A DNA stretch of 64,000 bases, from NCBI RefSeq assembly GCF_017826695.1, contig NZ_JAFFZW010000003.1, positions 1 through 64,000 on the forward strand, in the 5' to 3' direction. Numbering within the stretch: the first letter of the stretch is position 1; every line of letters starts with the position of its first letter. Both the position numbers and the translations under genes were made by a program. Positions 26,314 to 38,284 of the stretch are shown one piece after another. The notes under the pieces were generated by a model, which worked only from the letters and a program-made list of their open reading frames with translations, was not told the DNA's origin and did no database searches. Source of the stretch: Pseudomonas alliivorans (GTDB taxonomy: Bacteria > Pseudomonadota > Gammaproteobacteria > Pseudomonadales > Pseudomonadaceae).

Positions 26314-27957
26314 ATGAGCGTCACTTCAGGTCAGGAATGGGTGAGAGGGCAATTCCCTCGGCTGGACTGGCTACCCGACGAAACACTATTCAGCCTATGC
26401 AGTCGACAGCATCTGGTAATGGGTAACCTGGACCCTGCGACTACATCGACTTCCGTGCTGGGCCTATCTGAGAAATTTATAAAGCATGATATTCCTTGCG
26501 GCATAGCAGCTTTAGAACAGAATGGATTTCATTATTGGGGAAACGCTGAATCGATTCTCCTACATCACACAATATTCTCAGTATTTATACCGTTCCAAAA
26601 TAAAACCAAAATTGAAGATGCAATAATAACTATAAAAGGCGATCGAATTGATTCACTTAAATATCGACTTGGCTTGGTGTCAAGTGGTTTTGGCGCTGAA
26701 CATCCGTTGAAAGCATGTCCGTATTGTATGCGCGAGGATGTGTACGCACATGGTATAGCTTACTGGCACCTCACACACCAATATCCAGGTGTGTTGATCT
26801 GTCCACGCCACCAAGCTTGGCTCATGGTATCCACCAAAAGTAGGCGGTGGTCAGGTAGGTTTGAATGGTCGCTACCTACCAAGGACTGCTTGATCCAACA
26901 GGCCTCCTCACAGAAGCTGTGGTTACGCCCGGCTTTCCTGAACTTGGCAAACAATGTCATCGATCTTGCGGTCATCGGCAGAGTAATGTCCCTCGAGTCC
27001 TGCACCGTCGCTGCGACCTATCGAAAAGCTGTGCTCCAAGGGGGTAGATCTGCATCGCTGCTTGATCGCATAGAGCCGCTTCGCCGCTTTCATCTGTTTG
27101 AATCATTGCCGGAAGATGAGAAAAGCACTGAGTCATTTATGAACCAGCTTATCCGTACCCCCCGCAGAAGCATTCATCCTTTGAAGCATCTGCTACTGAT
27201 TGATTGGCTATTTGATGACCTGCGCTCGTTCCTGAAGGCCTACGACGCTGAAGTCGCCAGATTAGTCCAGCGAGTCGCTAGCACTCCATCGCGAAAACCT
27301 GATGAGCAAGTCTCGCTTTCAAACGCTGCGGCTCCAACCAAAAACACTCCAAGGCCCAAACGATTAAAAGGCCAGCTTAAAGAGGTTCTGCTCTCAAAAC
27401 TGGGCAAGGGCATTCCGAAACAGAAGCTTTGTAAAGAGCTTGATATCTCGGTCTCAACGATCAATAGGTTGTTGCGTGCCAATCCAGTTACCAATGCCCT
27501 GGCTATTGAAGCTAGGAACAGCCGGGAACTAGCGGAGCACAGAGCGCAGTGGCAATACCTACACAATTTGCATCCTGAACTGGGGGTCCAGGCTTTGAGA
27601 AACACCATTCCTTCTATCTATGCCTGGCTTTATAGAAACGACAAAGCATGGTTGATGGCCAAAGAGCAAACCTTCGTCAAACCGGCCAAAGTGGAAAAAC
27701 ACCCCATTGACTGGGAGGCCCGGGATTCTCGGCTGCTCAGCATGATACGAACGGCGTACGAGGCGATTACTGGACTGCAGCGCGGTCCAGTCACTACAAC
27801 CGAGCTTTACGCCCGGGTTCCCATGCTCTCGTCTTGCTTGGAAAATCGGAACCGATACCCCGCCTCAAGAGCATTCTTATCCACGGTGCTGCATCGCTCC
27901 AAGTCGAAGGTCCTTCACGACCACGTGCAATGCGGTAAGGCCAGCGGATTTCGGTAG
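26314..27957 (+). CDS. tnsD: TnsD/TniQ family target-selection protein
   Basis: 547 residues from the ATG at 26314, which has CGGAGG four bases upstream; the in-frame start at 26251 lacks one. The TniQ zinc module is clear: CPYC...H...Y near 135-152 and CPRH at 163-166. The C-terminal half has helix-turn-helix-like segments, e.g. KQKLCKELDISVSTINRLL. Length and layout resemble Tn7 TnsD (508), which binds the 3' end of glmS and recruits TnsC. Of the two TniQ proteins here this longer one is the better candidate for glmS recognition. It is divergent from tnsABC, unlike Tn7. Confidence 0.85.
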   Translation: MSVTSGQEWVRGQFPRLDWLPDETLFSLCSRQHLVMGNLDPATTSTSVLGLSEKFIKHDIPCGIAALEQNGFHYWGNAESILLHHTIFSVFIPFQNKTKIEDAIITIKGDRIDSLKYRLGLVSSGFGAEHPLKACPYCMREDVYAHGIAYWHLTHQYPGVLICPRHQAWLMVSTKSRRWSGRFEWSLPTKDCLIQQASSQKLWLRPAFLNLANNVIDLAVIGRVMSLESCTVAATYRKAVLQGGRSASLLDRIEPLRRFHLFESLPEDEKSTESFMNQLIRTPRRSIHPLKHLLLIDWLFDDLRSFLKAYDAEVARLVQRVASTPSRKPDEQVSLSNAAAPTKNTPRPKRLKGQLKEVLLSKLGKGIPKQKLCKELDISVSTINRLLRANPVTNALAIEARNSRELAEHRAQWQYLHNLHPELGVQALRNTIPSIYAWLYRNDKAWLMAKEQTFVKPAKVEKHPIDWEARDSRLLSMIRTAYEAITGLQRGPVTTTELYARVPMLSSCLENRNRYPASRAFLSTVLHRSKSKVLHDHVQCGKASGFR

Positions 27958-27997
27958 CCCCTCACGCTAGCTGAAGAAACGAACGAGGTGTAAGGAC

Positions 27998-28264
27998 ATG
28001 AGTAAGATTTCGATCCTAGGATTGGCCCTTTCGCGCCCGCCAGCATGCTGGAGCTCAACATACCGTGGCTACGAGTTCAGACGGGTACAAGTCTTGATGC
28101 AGGCAAGTCACACCTTAGGAAACCGTAAAAGCGCCGATAGGTGGCTCGGTTCACCAGTACTTGCGCTCAACCGACGCAGCCCTTGCGAGATGCTGACCAA
28201 ACCTAGCGGGTATCCCGAGGTTCGAGACGTATTGCTCAGAATTGAACACGGAGTCTATATGTGA
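27998..28264 (+). CDS. Small DUF2384 (MbcA/ParS/Xre toxin-binding-like) protein
   Basis: 88 residues. The C-terminal half, SADRWLGSPVLALNRRSPCEML...RDVLLRIEHGVY, is a textbook DUF2384 domain, normally the C-terminus of Xre-MbcA-ParS antitoxins that pair with RES-type toxins. Here the N-terminal Xre DNA-binding region is replaced by about 35 unrecognised residues and no RES toxin gene lies nearby. GAGGTGTAAGGAC precedes the ATG, and the gene follows the tnsD-like gene by 40 bp, so it is probably co-expressed with it. It could be an orphan regulator of transposition or a relic of an addiction module. Confidence 0.8.
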   Translation: MSKISILGLALSRPPACWSSTYRGYEFRRVQVLMQASHTLGNRKSADRWLGSPVLALNRRSPCEMLTKPSGYPEVRDVLLRIEHGVYM

Positions 28265-28417
28265 CCTGTTCTGGCTCCCTAGCGGCCTGAGAGAGGAAAA
28301 GCGGTGCTCACCGCCAGGGATTGAGCTGTTGATCCTATAGTATGACGGGGATATCGATACTCATGGGAATCACTTTATTGGAGGTTAGTCCTCGTAGCGT
28401 ACATTTAGAGCGGAAAC

Positions 28418-29581
28418 CTATTTCCGTCTGTAAACACCCGGCGGCGCTTTCTTGACTAGCTCGGGTCGAGGTTGAGGACCTTTTCTTTTTGGTCGCTCAA
28501 AACTACAGCAGGGATAATACACTGGCCGCCAATCCCACATCCGTAAAAAGTCCCTAGCAGGGAACGGACAACACCAGACACCAACACCTTGGTCATAGTT
28601 TTCTTCAACGAAATGTGTTGACTCTTGATGTCCTGCTATATAAGTAGACCATAATGTCTCCACTGGGCGAACTTCGTCCCCATACGACTTCACGTCAATG
28701 ACAAAGTCAGCAAATCTTTCATAGACTCCCAATATAGCCTGAATAATAAAATCAGTAGTTTCTCCATGTGGCAGCCTGTTCCTAGACCTGGCCTCTTGGA
28801 CAATCTCTAGCCGCCGTTTAATTGTATATCCTAGAGGCTGGTTGTATCTGGAGTTCCAAATTTTAAGCTTTAGTTTGTCATTTTGATGGACTTTCTCATC
28901 CAAGGCTGCAAGAACTGCCTCCTCAGAGAGGTGATGGGTGGCTGACAGGATCTCTGCAAAGAATTGAGCTTTCTTCAGCTCAAATTGGTCTGCGTTCAAC
29001 ATCACTGAGCTATCTTTAAACTGCTGTCCCTCACAGTTAGCCCACATCACATTCAGATCATGGCCACCATGGCGGAACGGCTTGTCACAGTATGGGCAGC
29101 GTTTGACTAACTCTACATTGTGCTCAGCACAGACTTTCAGCTCACAACAGTGAGCACGTCGCCAAAAGGAGAACCCTAAGCGTTCAACATCTTCGGCAAC
29201 ACAAACTGGGCAAAATCCGGCCTGGGTACTATCGGAACTATAGAGATTCGGACGACCTATATATTCGTCCCTAGAGTAGGAAATATCTTGAATATTTTTA
29301 AAAATCTCTTTTAACGGATAATCAGTATGCTTATGAAGAATTTTGTTAAAGCCGTAGCAACCAATCCATCCCTGCGTTCCGGCGATTGACAAAATATCCG
29401 TGCTTAAGATGCAGTTTTTGGGAAACTTCCGAAAAACCTCCTCGGAAGAATGTTTCCCTTTAATAAAAAGAGTTCTTGCCACAAAGGAACGCACCGTCTC
29501 CTCAGGCTGAATAGCTAAGATCATTTGCTCGTCTAAACCTTGAAGTGCGTCCCGAGCACGGTGGCCCGGACAAAGCGTCAC
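28418..29581 (-). CDS. tniQ: Second TniQ family protein at the transposon right end
   Basis: 387 residues. Zinc-module cysteines: CPVC (124-127), CAEH (151-154) and CPYC (162-165), in the TniQ pattern. The start is a GTG at 29581 preceded by GAGGAG; an alternative ATG at 29524 begins the conserved ILAIQPEETVRSFVARTLF segment. The gene is AT-rich, points inward and begins only about 80 bp from the transposon terminus, so its promoter probably overlaps the TnsB sites. A second TniQ in Tn7-like elements often serves an alternative target pathway (plasmid, phage or RNA-guided). No Cas genes were seen here. Confidence 0.85.
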   Translation of the reverse strand: MTLCPGHRARDALQGLDEQMILAIQPEETVRSFVARTLFIKGKHSSEEVFRKFPKNCILSTDILSIAGTQGWIGCYGFNKILHKHTDYPLKEIFKNIQDISYSRDEYIGRPNLYSSDSTQAGFCPVCVAEDVERLGFSFWRRAHCCELKVCAEHNVELVKRCPYCDKPFRHGGHDLNVMWANCEGQQFKDSSVMLNADQFELKKAQFFAEILSATHHLSEEAVLAALDEKVHQNDKLKLKIWNSRYNQPLGYTIKRRLEIVQEARSRNRLPHGETTDFIIQAILGVYERFADFVIDVKSYGDEVRPVETLWSTYIAGHQESTHFVEENYDQGVGVWCCPFPARDFLRMWDWRPVYYPCCSFERPKRKGPQPRPELVKKAPPGVYRRK

Positions 29582-29615
29582 CGGCTCCTCAATCGCGGGG
29601 GATCGAAGGCGCCAG

Positions 29616-29663
29616 CGACAGACTTTATTTATTTCCGACAGACTTTATTTCGTAGCTTCAACA
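29616..29663 (-). repeat. Right transposon end with two TnsB-type sites
   Basis: CGACAGACTTTATT occurs at 29616-29629 and 29636-29649 (inverted relative to the left-end sites), spaced 20 bp, followed by the terminus complement CGTAGCTTCAACA ending at 29663. Closely packed sites are the Tn7 R-end pattern. Further degenerate sites inward were not clear. Confidence 0.85.
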
Positions 29664-29686
29664 AACTATAGCGTTGTGGATAACTA
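29664..29686. other. attTn7 junction between transposon and glmS
   Basis: Twenty bases separate the transposon terminus from the glmS stop codon (29684-29686), the expected insertion position for TnsD-directed transposition. The spacer includes a perfect DnaA-box match TGTGGATAA at 29675-29683. Confidence 0.8.
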
Positions 29687-31519
29687 CTCCACCGTCACCG
29701 ACTTCGCCAGGTTCCTCGGCTGATCCACATCCGTGCCCTTCAACACCGCCACGTAGTACGAAAGCAGCTGCAACGGGATGGTGTACAGAATCGGCGCCAG
29801 GGCATCGATGATGTGTGGCATCGCGACGACGTGAGTGCCTTCGCCGTTTTTCATGCCGGCCTGTTCGTCAGCGAACACCACCAGTTCCCCGCCACGTGCA
29901 CGGACTTCCTGCAGGTTGGATTTGAGTTTTTCCAGCAGTTCGTTGTTCGGCGCGACGGTGACCACAGGCATGTCGGCGTCGACCAGCGCCAGCGGGCCGT
30001 GTTTGAGTTCGCCGGCCGGGTAGGCTTCGGCGTGGATGTAGGAGATTTCCTTGAGCTTGAGCGCACCTTCCATCGCGACCGGGAACTGCGCGCCGCGACC
30101 GAGGAATAGGGTGTGGTGCTTCTCGGCAAACAGCTCGGCGACTTTCTCGACGGTAGTGTCCATCGCCAGTGCTTCGCCCAGGCGGGTTGGCAGACGGCGC
30201 AGTTCGTCGACGAGTTGCGCTTCGACGCCCGCTTCCAGTGAGCCTTTGACCTGCCCCAGCGACAGGGTCAGCAGCAACAGGGCAACCAGTTGGGTGGTGA
30301 ATGCCTTGGTGGAGGCGACGCCGATTTCCGGTCCGGCCTGGGTGAGCAGGGTCAGGTCGGATTCACGCACCAGTGAGCTGATGCCCACGTTGCAGATCGC
30401 GAGGCTGGCCAGGAAGCCCAGTTCCTTGGCGTTGCGCAGTGCGGCCAGGGTGTCGGCGGTTTCGCCGGACTGGGAGATCGAAACGAACAGGGTGTCCGGC
30501 TGGACCACGACCTTGCGATAGCGGAATTCGCTGGCGACTTCGACCTGACATGGAATTCCGGCCAGACCTTCGAGCCAGTAACGCGCAACCATACCGGCGT
30601 GATAGCTGGTACCGCACGCCACGATCTGCACGTTGCGTACCTTGGCGAACAGCTCGGCGGCCTGTGGACCAAAGGCATGGACCAGCACCTGTTGCTGGCC
30701 GAGACGACCTTCGAGCGTGCGCTGCACGACCTTGGGCTGCTCATGGATCTCCTTGAGCATGAAGTGGCGGTACTCGCCTTTGTCAGCCGCTTCGGCACCT
30801 TCGTGGTATTGCACGACCTCACGCTCGACCGGCAGACCGTCCACGCTCCAGATCTGCACGCTGTCGCGGCGGATTTCGGCGATATCACCCTCTTCCAGGT
30901 ACACGAAGCGGTCAGTGACCTGACGCAAGGCAAGCTGGTCGGAGGCGAGGAAGTTCTCGCCCAGGCCCATGCCGATCACCAACGGACTGCCGCTACGTGC
31001 CGCCAGCAGACGATCCGGTTGTGCAGCGCTGATCACTGCCAGTCCGTAAGCACCGTGCAGTTCCTTGACCGCAGATTTCAGGGCAGTCGCCAGATCCGGC
31101 GTGTCCTTCAGCCTGTGATGCAACAGGTGAACGATGACTTCGGTATCGGTATCGGACGAGAACACATAGCCCAAAGCCTTGAGCCGCTCGCGAAGGGCTT
31201 CATGGTTTTCGATGATGCCGTTGTGGACAACTGCCAGCTCGTTGGCCGAGAAATGGGGATGGGCGTTTCGCTCGCACGGCGCACCGTGGGTGGCCCAACG
31301 GGTGTGGGCAATGCCCAGACGACCGACCAGAGGCTCGCCGGCCAGTGCCTGCTCGAGCTCGCTGACCTTGCCCGAACGACGGCAACGCTCAAGCGTGCCT
31401 TCGTTACTGAAAACGGCCACGCCTGCGCTGTCATAGCCGCGGTATTCAAGACGCTTCAGGCCTTCGAGCAAAATGGCCGTGATATTACGTTCGGCGACTG
31501 CGCCAACGATTCCACACAT
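29684..31519 (-). CDS. glmS: Glutamine-fructose-6-phosphate aminotransferase (isomerizing)
   Basis: 611 residues, full length. N-terminal glutaminase with Cys2 nucleophile ([12 protein letters not shown]) and a HTRWATHG motif, then two SIS sugar-isomerase domains (about 285-611) ending ...NLAKSVTVE. It makes glucosamine-6-phosphate for peptidoglycan and LPS. The conserved 3' end is the recognition site for TnsD. It lies 9 bp downstream of a DeoR-type regulator gene and forms an operon with it. Confidence 0.97.
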   Translation of the reverse strand: MCGIVGAVAERNITAILLEGLKRLEYRGYDSAGVAVFSNEGTLERCRRSGKVSELEQALAGEPLVGRLGIAHTRWATHGAPCERNAHPHFSANELAVVHNGIIENHEALRERLKALGYVFSSDTDTEVIVHLLHHRLKDTPDLATALKSAVKELHGAYGLAVISAAQPDRLLAARSGSPLVIGMGLGENFLASDQLALRQVTDRFVYLEEGDIAEIRRDSVQIWSVDGLPVEREVVQYHEGAEAADKGEYRHFMLKEIHEQPKVVQRTLEGRLGQQQVLVHAFGPQAAELFAKVRNVQIVACGTSYHAGMVARYWLEGLAGIPCQVEVASEFRYRKVVVQPDTLFVSISQSGETADTLAALRNAKELGFLASLAICNVGISSLVRESDLTLLTQAGPEIGVASTKAFTTQLVALLLLTLSLGQVKGSLEAGVEAQLVDELRRLPTRLGEALAMDTTVEKVAELFAEKHHTLFLGRGAQFPVAMEGALKLKEISYIHAEAYPAGELKHGPLALVDADMPVVTVAPNNELLEKLKSNLQEVRARGGELVVFADEQAGMKNGEGTHVVAMPHIIDALAPILYTIPLQLLSYYVAVLKGTDVDQPRNLAKSVTVE

Positions 31520-31528
31520 GGTTCTCTC

Positions 31529-32296
31529 CTAGCTGACAGCGGCACAAATCAGATTGATGCCGCGGGCCTGTATCTGGTCGCGCGCCTCGGTGGGCAGACG
31601 ATCATCGGTAATAAGGGTGTGGATACTGCTCCAGGGCAGCTCCAGATTGGGGATCTTGCGGCCGACCTTGTCGGCTTCGACCATCACGACGACTTCCCGG
31701 GCGACTTCGGCCATGACGCGGCTCAGGCCCAGTAATTCGTTGAAGGTCGTGGTGCCACGGATCAGATCGATCCCGTCGGCACCGATGAACAATTGATCGA
31801 AATCATAGGAGCGCAGCACCTGTTCGGCGACCTGCCCCTGGAAGGATTCGGAATGCGGGTCCCACGTTCCACCCGTCATCAGCAACACAGGCTCGTGCTC
31901 CAGCTCAGTCAGGGCTCGGGCGACGTGCATCGAGTTAGTCATGACCACCAGGCCAGGCTGCGCGCCCAGTTCGGGGATCAACGCTGCGGTAGTACTGCCG
32001 CTGTCGACGATGATTCGGGCGTGCTCGCGAATGCGGGTGACGGCAGCGCGGGCAATGGCCTGTTTGTATCTGGAAACCGGTTGAGCCCCCTCGCTGATCA
32101 GCTCATGCGGCAACGTGACGGCGCCGCCATAACGACGTAGCAGCAGGCCGTTGGCTTCGAGTGCGGCGAGGTCCTTTCGAATCGTAACTTCGGATGTTTC
32201 GAAGCGTCTGGCCAGATCGTCCACACTGACCTCGCCTTGCTCATTGAGCATGGCAAGGATGTTGTGACGGCGTTGAGGAGTATTGCGCTTCGACAT
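31529..32296 (-). CDS. DeoR/GlpR family transcriptional regulator
   Basis: 255 residues from the ATG at 32296, chosen because MSKRNTPQRRHNIL begins the DeoR winged helix and AAGG lies upstream. The HTH is VSVDDLARRFETSEVTIRKDL; a DeoR sugar-phosphate-binding domain (about 80-250) contains the IVDSGSTTAAL phosphate loop. Directly upstream of glmS, it is probably a sensor of a hexosamine or sugar phosphate controlling glmS, by analogy with GlmR-like regulators; that role is inferred. Confidence 0.9.
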   Translation of the reverse strand: MSKRNTPQRRHNILAMLNEQGEVSVDDLARRFETSEVTIRKDLAALEANGLLLRRYGGAVTLPHELISEGAQPVSRYKQAIARAAVTRIREHARIIVDSGSTTAALIPELGAQPGLVVMTNSMHVARALTELEHEPVLLMTGGTWDPHSESFQGQVAEQVLRSYDFDQLFIGADGIDLIRGTTTFNELLGLSRVMAEVAREVVVMVEADKVGRKIPNLELPWSSIHTLITDDRLPTEARDQIQARGINLICAAVS

Positions 32297-32441
32297 GACT
32301 GCCTTAAGTTTCGTTTCGAAAGATAACGAAGGCAATCAAAACCTATTTGGCAGGATTGGTCAAGCGTCGAAGATAACCAGAAAGATATCCACACGCTGAC
32401 CGACAGGAGAGGATCAGCGGAGGACACTGGATGTGGATAAC

Positions 32442-33809
32442 TCAGTCTTTCCTGATTTTCACCGGGCGCTTCCAGCCTTCGATGTTGCGCTGACGGGCTC
32501 GGGCGACGCCGAGTTGCTGAGCGGGAACCGCCTGGGTGATGGTAGAACCTGCGGCTGTGGTCGCGCCGTCCAGAATATCCACAGGTGCCACCAGCGAATT
32601 GTTAGACCCGATGAATACGTCGGCGCCCAACACGGTCCGGTGTTTGTTAGCGCCATCATAGTTGCAGGTAATGGTGCCAGCGCCGATGTTGGTACGTGCG
32701 CCCACTTCGGCGTCACCCAGGTAAGTCAGGTGCCCGACTTTCGCACCTTCACCCAGCACGGCATTCTTCAGCTCGACAAAGTTACCCACATGCGCCTTAG
32801 AGCCCAGCACGCTGCCAGGACGCAAACGTGCGAAAGGTCCGGCATCGCTACCTTCGCCCAGCACCGCGCCCTCGATATGACTGTTGGCCTTCACCACTAC
32901 GCCCTTACGCAAGGTGCTGTCCTTGATGACGCAGTTCGGGCCGATGACCACGTCATCCTCGATTACCACTTTGCCTTCCAGCACCACGTTGATGTCGATC
33001 ATCACGTCACGTCCGACACTGACGTCACCGCGCACATCAAAGCGCGCTGGATCACGCAATGTCACACCAGCCGCCATCAGACGACGCGCCTCGCGTCGCT
33101 GATAATGACGCTCGAGATCCGAGAGCTGCCTGCGATCATTGGCGCCCTGCACTTCCATCACATCGTGCGGCTGCTCGGTGGCGACAATCAGGCCGTCATT
33201 GACCGCCATGGCGATCACGTCTGTCAGGTAGTACTCGCCTTGTGCGTTGTCGTTGGACAGCCGTCCCAGCCATTCGGCCAGGCGCTTGCCAGGGACGGCA
33301 AGAATGCCGGTATTACCCTCATTGATTGCGCGCTGTGCCTCACTGGCATCCTTGTGCTCGACGATGGCCGATACCCGACCCTGTTCGTCACGGACGATAC
33401 GGCCATAGCCTGTCGGATCATCCAGGGTAACGGTCAGCAAGCCCAGTTGCTCGGGGGTCACCCGCTTGAGCAGACGATGCAGGGTCTCCACCTCAATCAA
33501 CGGCACATCGCCGTACAGAATCAGCACGGTGTCCGCTGTCAACGCAGGCAGCGCCTGTGCCACGGCATGCCCGGTGCCCAGCTGCTTGTCCTGCATCACG
33601 AAATTCAGGTCGTCGGCAGCCAGTTGCTCACGGACCGACTCTGCGCCGAAACCGATCACCACATGAATGCCCACTGGGGATAACTGCCGGGCGCTGTGGA
33701 TAACATGGCCGAGCATGGAGTTGCCGGCAACGGGATGAAGCACCTTCGGCAAGGCCGAACGCATCCGGGTACCTTGGCCAGCAGCAAGAATAACGATATC
33801 GAGGGACAT
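32442..33809 (-). CDS. glmU: Bifunctional GlmU (GlcN-1-P acetyltransferase/GlcNAc-1-P uridyltransferase)
   Basis: 455 residues from the ATG at 33809 ([16 protein letters not shown]), the usual GlmU length; the longer frame to 33941 is not supported. N-terminal nucleotidyltransferase ([18 protein letters not shown]), then a left-handed beta-helix of hexapeptide repeats with the acetyltransferase region ([10 protein letters not shown]). It makes UDP-GlcNAc from the GlmS/GlmM products. It is downstream of the ATP synthase operon, separated by a strong terminator. Confidence 0.96.
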   Translation of the reverse strand: MSLDIVILAAGQGTRMRSALPKVLHPVAGNSMLGHVIHSARQLSPVGIHVVIGFGAESVREQLAADDLNFVMQDKQLGTGHAVAQALPALTADTVLILYGDVPLIEVETLHRLLKRVTPEQLGLLTVTLDDPTGYGRIVRDEQGRVSAIVEHKDASEAQRAINEGNTGILAVPGKRLAEWLGRLSNDNAQGEYYLTDVIAMAVNDGLIVATEQPHDVMEVQGANDRRQLSDLERHYQRREARRLMAAGVTLRDPARFDVRGDVSVGRDVMIDINVVLEGKVVIEDDVVIGPNCVIKDSTLRKGVVVKANSHIEGAVLGEGSDAGPFARLRPGSVLGSKAHVGNFVELKNAVLGEGAKVGHLTYLGDAEVGARTNIGAGTITCNYDGANKHRTVLGADVFIGSNNSLVAPVDILDGATTAAGSTITQAVPAQQLGVARARQRNIEGWKRPVKIRKD

Positions 33810-33876
33810 GAGGACTACCAACTGAGCGGCGCGGCAATCAAGACCAGCAGCCGGGGACGGGCTTATTCTGAAAAAA

Positions 33877-33905
33877 GAAAAAGGGTAGCCGAGGCTACCC
33901 TTTTT
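33877..33905. terminator. Bidirectional terminator after the atp operon
   Basis: AAAAAGGGTAGCC and GGCTACCCTTTTT form a perfect 13-bp stem with a minimal loop, A-rich on one side and T-rich on the other. It lies between atpC and glmU. Confidence 0.85.
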
Positions 33906-33930
33906 CTCAATCGCGCATGAAGCAGCGGGG

Positions 33931-34356
33931 TTAGCCGCCAAACTTCTTGCGAATTTGCTGAACGGTACGCAGCTGGGCTGCGGCCTCGGCCAGACGAGCA
34001 GTAGCAGATCCGTAGTCGAAGTCTGCGCCTTTCTCGTTCAGGGCCTTCTCGGCAGCCTTTACAGCTGCTTGAGCGGAGGCTTCGTCCAGGTCGGCAGCAC
34101 GTTGCACTGTATCGGCAAGCACCTTGACCATGTTCGGCTGAACCTCAAGGAAACCACCGGAGATGTAGAACACCTCGGCTTCCCCACCCTGCTTGATCAA
34201 GCGGATCGGGCCCGGCTTCAGATCAGTGATCAGCGGCGCGTGGCCTGGAGCGATACCGATATCACCCAGGTTACCGTGCGCAATCACCATCTCGACCAGA
34301 CCGGAGAAGATTTCCCCTTCCGCGCTGACGATGTCGCAATGGACTGTCATAGCCAT
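33931..34356 (-). CDS. atpC: ATP synthase epsilon subunit
   Basis: 141 residues, normal length. Begins [19 protein letters not shown]; contains the N-terminal beta-sandwich ([19 protein letters not shown]) and the C-terminal helical hairpin. It belongs to the F1 central stalk and regulates ATP hydrolysis. Last gene of atpIBEFHAGDC. Confidence 0.96.
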   Translation of the reverse strand: MAMTVHCDIVSAEGEIFSGLVEMVIAHGNLGDIGIAPGHAPLITDLKPGPIRLIKQGGEAEVFYISGGFLEVQPNMVKVLADTVQRAADLDEASAQAAVKAAEKALNEKGADFDYGSATARLAEAAAQLRTVQQIRKKFGG

Positions 34357-34400
34357 TTGCTTGCCTCAACCTGATTAGCGCCCGTTTCCGGGCGCCGGGA

Positions 34401-35792
<1,392 letters not shown>

Positions 35793-35807
35793 CTAATATT
35801 TGAACCG

Positions 35808-36668
35808 TTAAACCGCGGCAGCGCCGCCGACGATTTCCGAGATCTCTTGGGTGATCGCTGCCTGACGCGCCTTGTTGTAGATCAGCTGCAAATCGCTGAT
35901 CAGATCACCGGCGTTGTCGGTGGCGTTCTTCATTGCAATCATCCGCGCCGCTTGTTCAGCTGCGTTGTTCTCGACCACCGCCTGGTACACCTGCGACTCA
36001 ACGTAGCGAACCATCAAGCCATCGAGCAGCTCTTTGGCATCGGGTTCGTAGAGATAGTCCCAGTGGTGCTTGAGTTCCTGATCCGGGGTTGCCACCAGCG
36101 GAATCAATTGCTCCACCGTTGGCTGTTGCGTCATGGTGTTGATGAACTTGTTGGATACCACGGACAGGCGATCAATACGGCCATCCAGGTAGGCATCCAG
36201 CATCACCTTGACGCTGCCGATCAAGTCATTGATCGACGGCTCTTCGCCCAGGTGGCTGATTGCAGCGACGACGTTACCGCCGAAGTTGCGGAAAAATGCC
36301 GCACCTTTGCTGCCAACCACGCACAGATCGATCTCTACGCCGTTTTCACGGTTTACCGCCATGTCCTTGACCAAAGCCTTGAACAGGTTGGTATTCAAGC
36401 CGCCGCACAGACCACGGTCACTGCTCACCACGACATAACCGACACGCTTTACTTCGCGCTCGATCATGAAAGGGTGGCGATATTCCGGGTTAGCGTTGGC
36501 AAGATGACCAATCACCTGGCGGATACGATCCGCGTAAGGACGGCTAGCAGCCATGCGCATTTGAGCCTTGCGCATTTTGCTGACCGCCACTTTTTCCATG
36601 GCGCTGGTGATCTTTTGCGTGCTTTTGATGCTCGCAATCTTGCTGCGAATCTCTTTTGCGCCTGCCAT
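35808..36668 (-). CDS. atpG: ATP synthase gamma subunit
   Basis: 286 residues. N-terminal [28 protein letters not shown] and C-terminal [15 protein letters not shown] are the conserved coiled-coil ends of the rotor shaft. Central-stalk subunit linking F1 to the c-ring. Confidence 0.96.
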   Translation of the reverse strand: MAGAKEIRSKIASIKSTQKITSAMEKVAVSKMRKAQMRMAASRPYADRIRQVIGHLANANPEYRHPFMIEREVKRVGYVVVSSDRGLCGGLNTNLFKALVKDMAVNRENGVEIDLCVVGSKGAAFFRNFGGNVVAAISHLGEEPSINDLIGSVKVMLDAYLDGRIDRLSVVSNKFINTMTQQPTVEQLIPLVATPDQELKHHWDYLYEPDAKELLDGLMVRYVESQVYQAVVENNAAEQAARMIAMKNATDNAGDLISDLQLIYNKARQAAITQEISEIVGGAAAV

Positions 36669-36718
36669 GTAACACCTATCAGGTTAGCAAGCGGGAGCCT
36701 TCCGGCCCCCGCTGCGGC

Positions 36719-38263
36719 TTACCAGGTTTGGGTGGCCTTGAACTTCTCGATGCCGGCTTTCATGCCAGAATCGATTTCGTCATTGAAGTCACCCTTCACG
36801 TTGATCTTCGCCATCAAATCGGCGTGATCGCGGTTGAAGTAAGCAATCAGCGCTTGTTCAAAGCTGCCAATCTTGGCGATTTCGATGTCGGTCAGGAACC
36901 CACGCTCAGCGGCATACAGCGACAGCGCCATGTCAGCGATCGACATTGGTGCGTATTGCTTCTGCTTCATCAGCTCGGTAACGCGCTGACCATGCTCAAG
37001 TTGCTTACGGGTCGCTTCGTCCAGGTCAGAAGCGAACTGGGCGAATGCCGCCAGTTCACGGTACTGAGCCAGAGCGGTACGGATACCACCGGAGAGCTTC
37101 TTGATGATCTTGGTCTGAGCGGCACCACCTACACGCGATACCGAAACACCGGCGTTCACAGCTGGACGGATGCCAGAGTTGAACATGGCCGATTCCAGGA
37201 AGATCTGACCGTCGGTGATGGAAATCACGTTGGTCGGAACGAACGCGGAAACGTCGCCAGCCTGGGTTTCGATGATCGGCAGTGCAGTCAGGGAACCGGT
37301 TTTTCCGGTCACTGCGCCATTGGTGAACTTCTCTACGTATTCTTCGGAAACACGCGATGCGCGCTCCAGCAGACGGGAGTGGAGATAGAACACGTCACCC
37401 GGGTAGGCTTCACGGCCTGGTGGACGGCGCAGCAGCAGGGAAATCTGGCGGTAAGCCACTGCTTGCTTGGAGAGATCGTCATAAACGATCAGCGCGTCTT
37501 CACCGCGGTCGCGGAAGAATTCACCCATGGTGCAACCCGAGTACGGTGCAAGGAATTGCAGCGCAGCGGATTCGGAAGCACTTGCAGCCACGACGATGGT
37601 GTTAGCCAATGCGCCGTTTTCTTCGAGCTTGCGAACAACGTTGGCGATGGTCGATTGTTTCTGACCAATTGCCACGTAGACGCAGAAGATGCCGCTGTCT
37701 TTCTGGTTGATGATTGCGTCGATGGCCAGAGCGGTCTTACCGATCTGACGGTCACCGATGATCAGCTCACGCTGGCCACGGCCGACTGGAATCATGGCAT
37801 CGACAGCCTTGTAGCCAGTCTGTACAGGCTGGTCTACCGACTTACGCCAGATCACGCCTGGAGCAACTTTCTCGACCGCATCGGTCTCGGTGTTGTTCAG
37901 CGGACCTTTGCCGTCAACTGGGTTACCCAGTGCATCGACCACGCGACCCAGCAGTTCCTTACCAACCGGAACCTCCAGGATGCGGCCAGTGCACTTGGCG
38001 CTCATGCCTTCAGCCAGAGTCGTGTAAGCGCCCAGTACAACGGCACCCACGGAGTCTTGCTCAAGGTTCAGCGCCATACCGTAGACGCCGTCCGGAAACT
38101 CGATCATCTCGCCGTACATTACGTCGGCCAGACCGTGAATCCGCACGATACCGTCAGACACGCTGACGACTGTGCCTTCGTTACGGGCTTGGGAGGTTAC
38201 ATCGAGCTTCTCGATGCGACCCTTGATGATTTCACTTATTTCGGAAGGATTGAGTTGCTGCAT
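36719..38263 (-). CDS. atpA: ATP synthase alpha subunit
   Basis: 514 residues. Begins [20 protein letters not shown]; Walker A GDRQIGKT near 169-176 and the signature [13 protein letters not shown]. Non-catalytic nucleotide-binding F1 subunit. 21 bp after atpH. Confidence 0.97.
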   Translation of the reverse strand: MQQLNPSEISEIIKGRIEKLDVTSQARNEGTVVSVSDGIVRIHGLADVMYGEMIEFPDGVYGMALNLEQDSVGAVVLGAYTTLAEGMSAKCTGRILEVPVGKELLGRVVDALGNPVDGKGPLNNTETDAVEKVAPGVIWRKSVDQPVQTGYKAVDAMIPVGRGQRELIIGDRQIGKTALAIDAIINQKDSGIFCVYVAIGQKQSTIANVVRKLEENGALANTIVVAASASESAALQFLAPYSGCTMGEFFRDRGEDALIVYDDLSKQAVAYRQISLLLRRPPGREAYPGDVFYLHSRLLERASRVSEEYVEKFTNGAVTGKTGSLTALPIIETQAGDVSAFVPTNVISITDGQIFLESAMFNSGIRPAVNAGVSVSRVGGAAQTKIIKKLSGGIRTALAQYRELAAFAQFASDLDEATRKQLEHGQRVTELMKQKQYAPMSIADMALSLYAAERGFLTDIEIAKIGSFEQALIAYFNRDHADLMAKINVKGDFNDEIDSGMKAGIEKFKATQTW

Positions 38264-38284
38264 TGCTCTGCTGCCCCTTCAAAC

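Noticed and set aside
27998..28264. Complete RES-Xre toxin-antitoxin system
   Set aside because: The DUF2384 half is clear, but no Xre N-terminus and no RES-domain gene occurs on either side.
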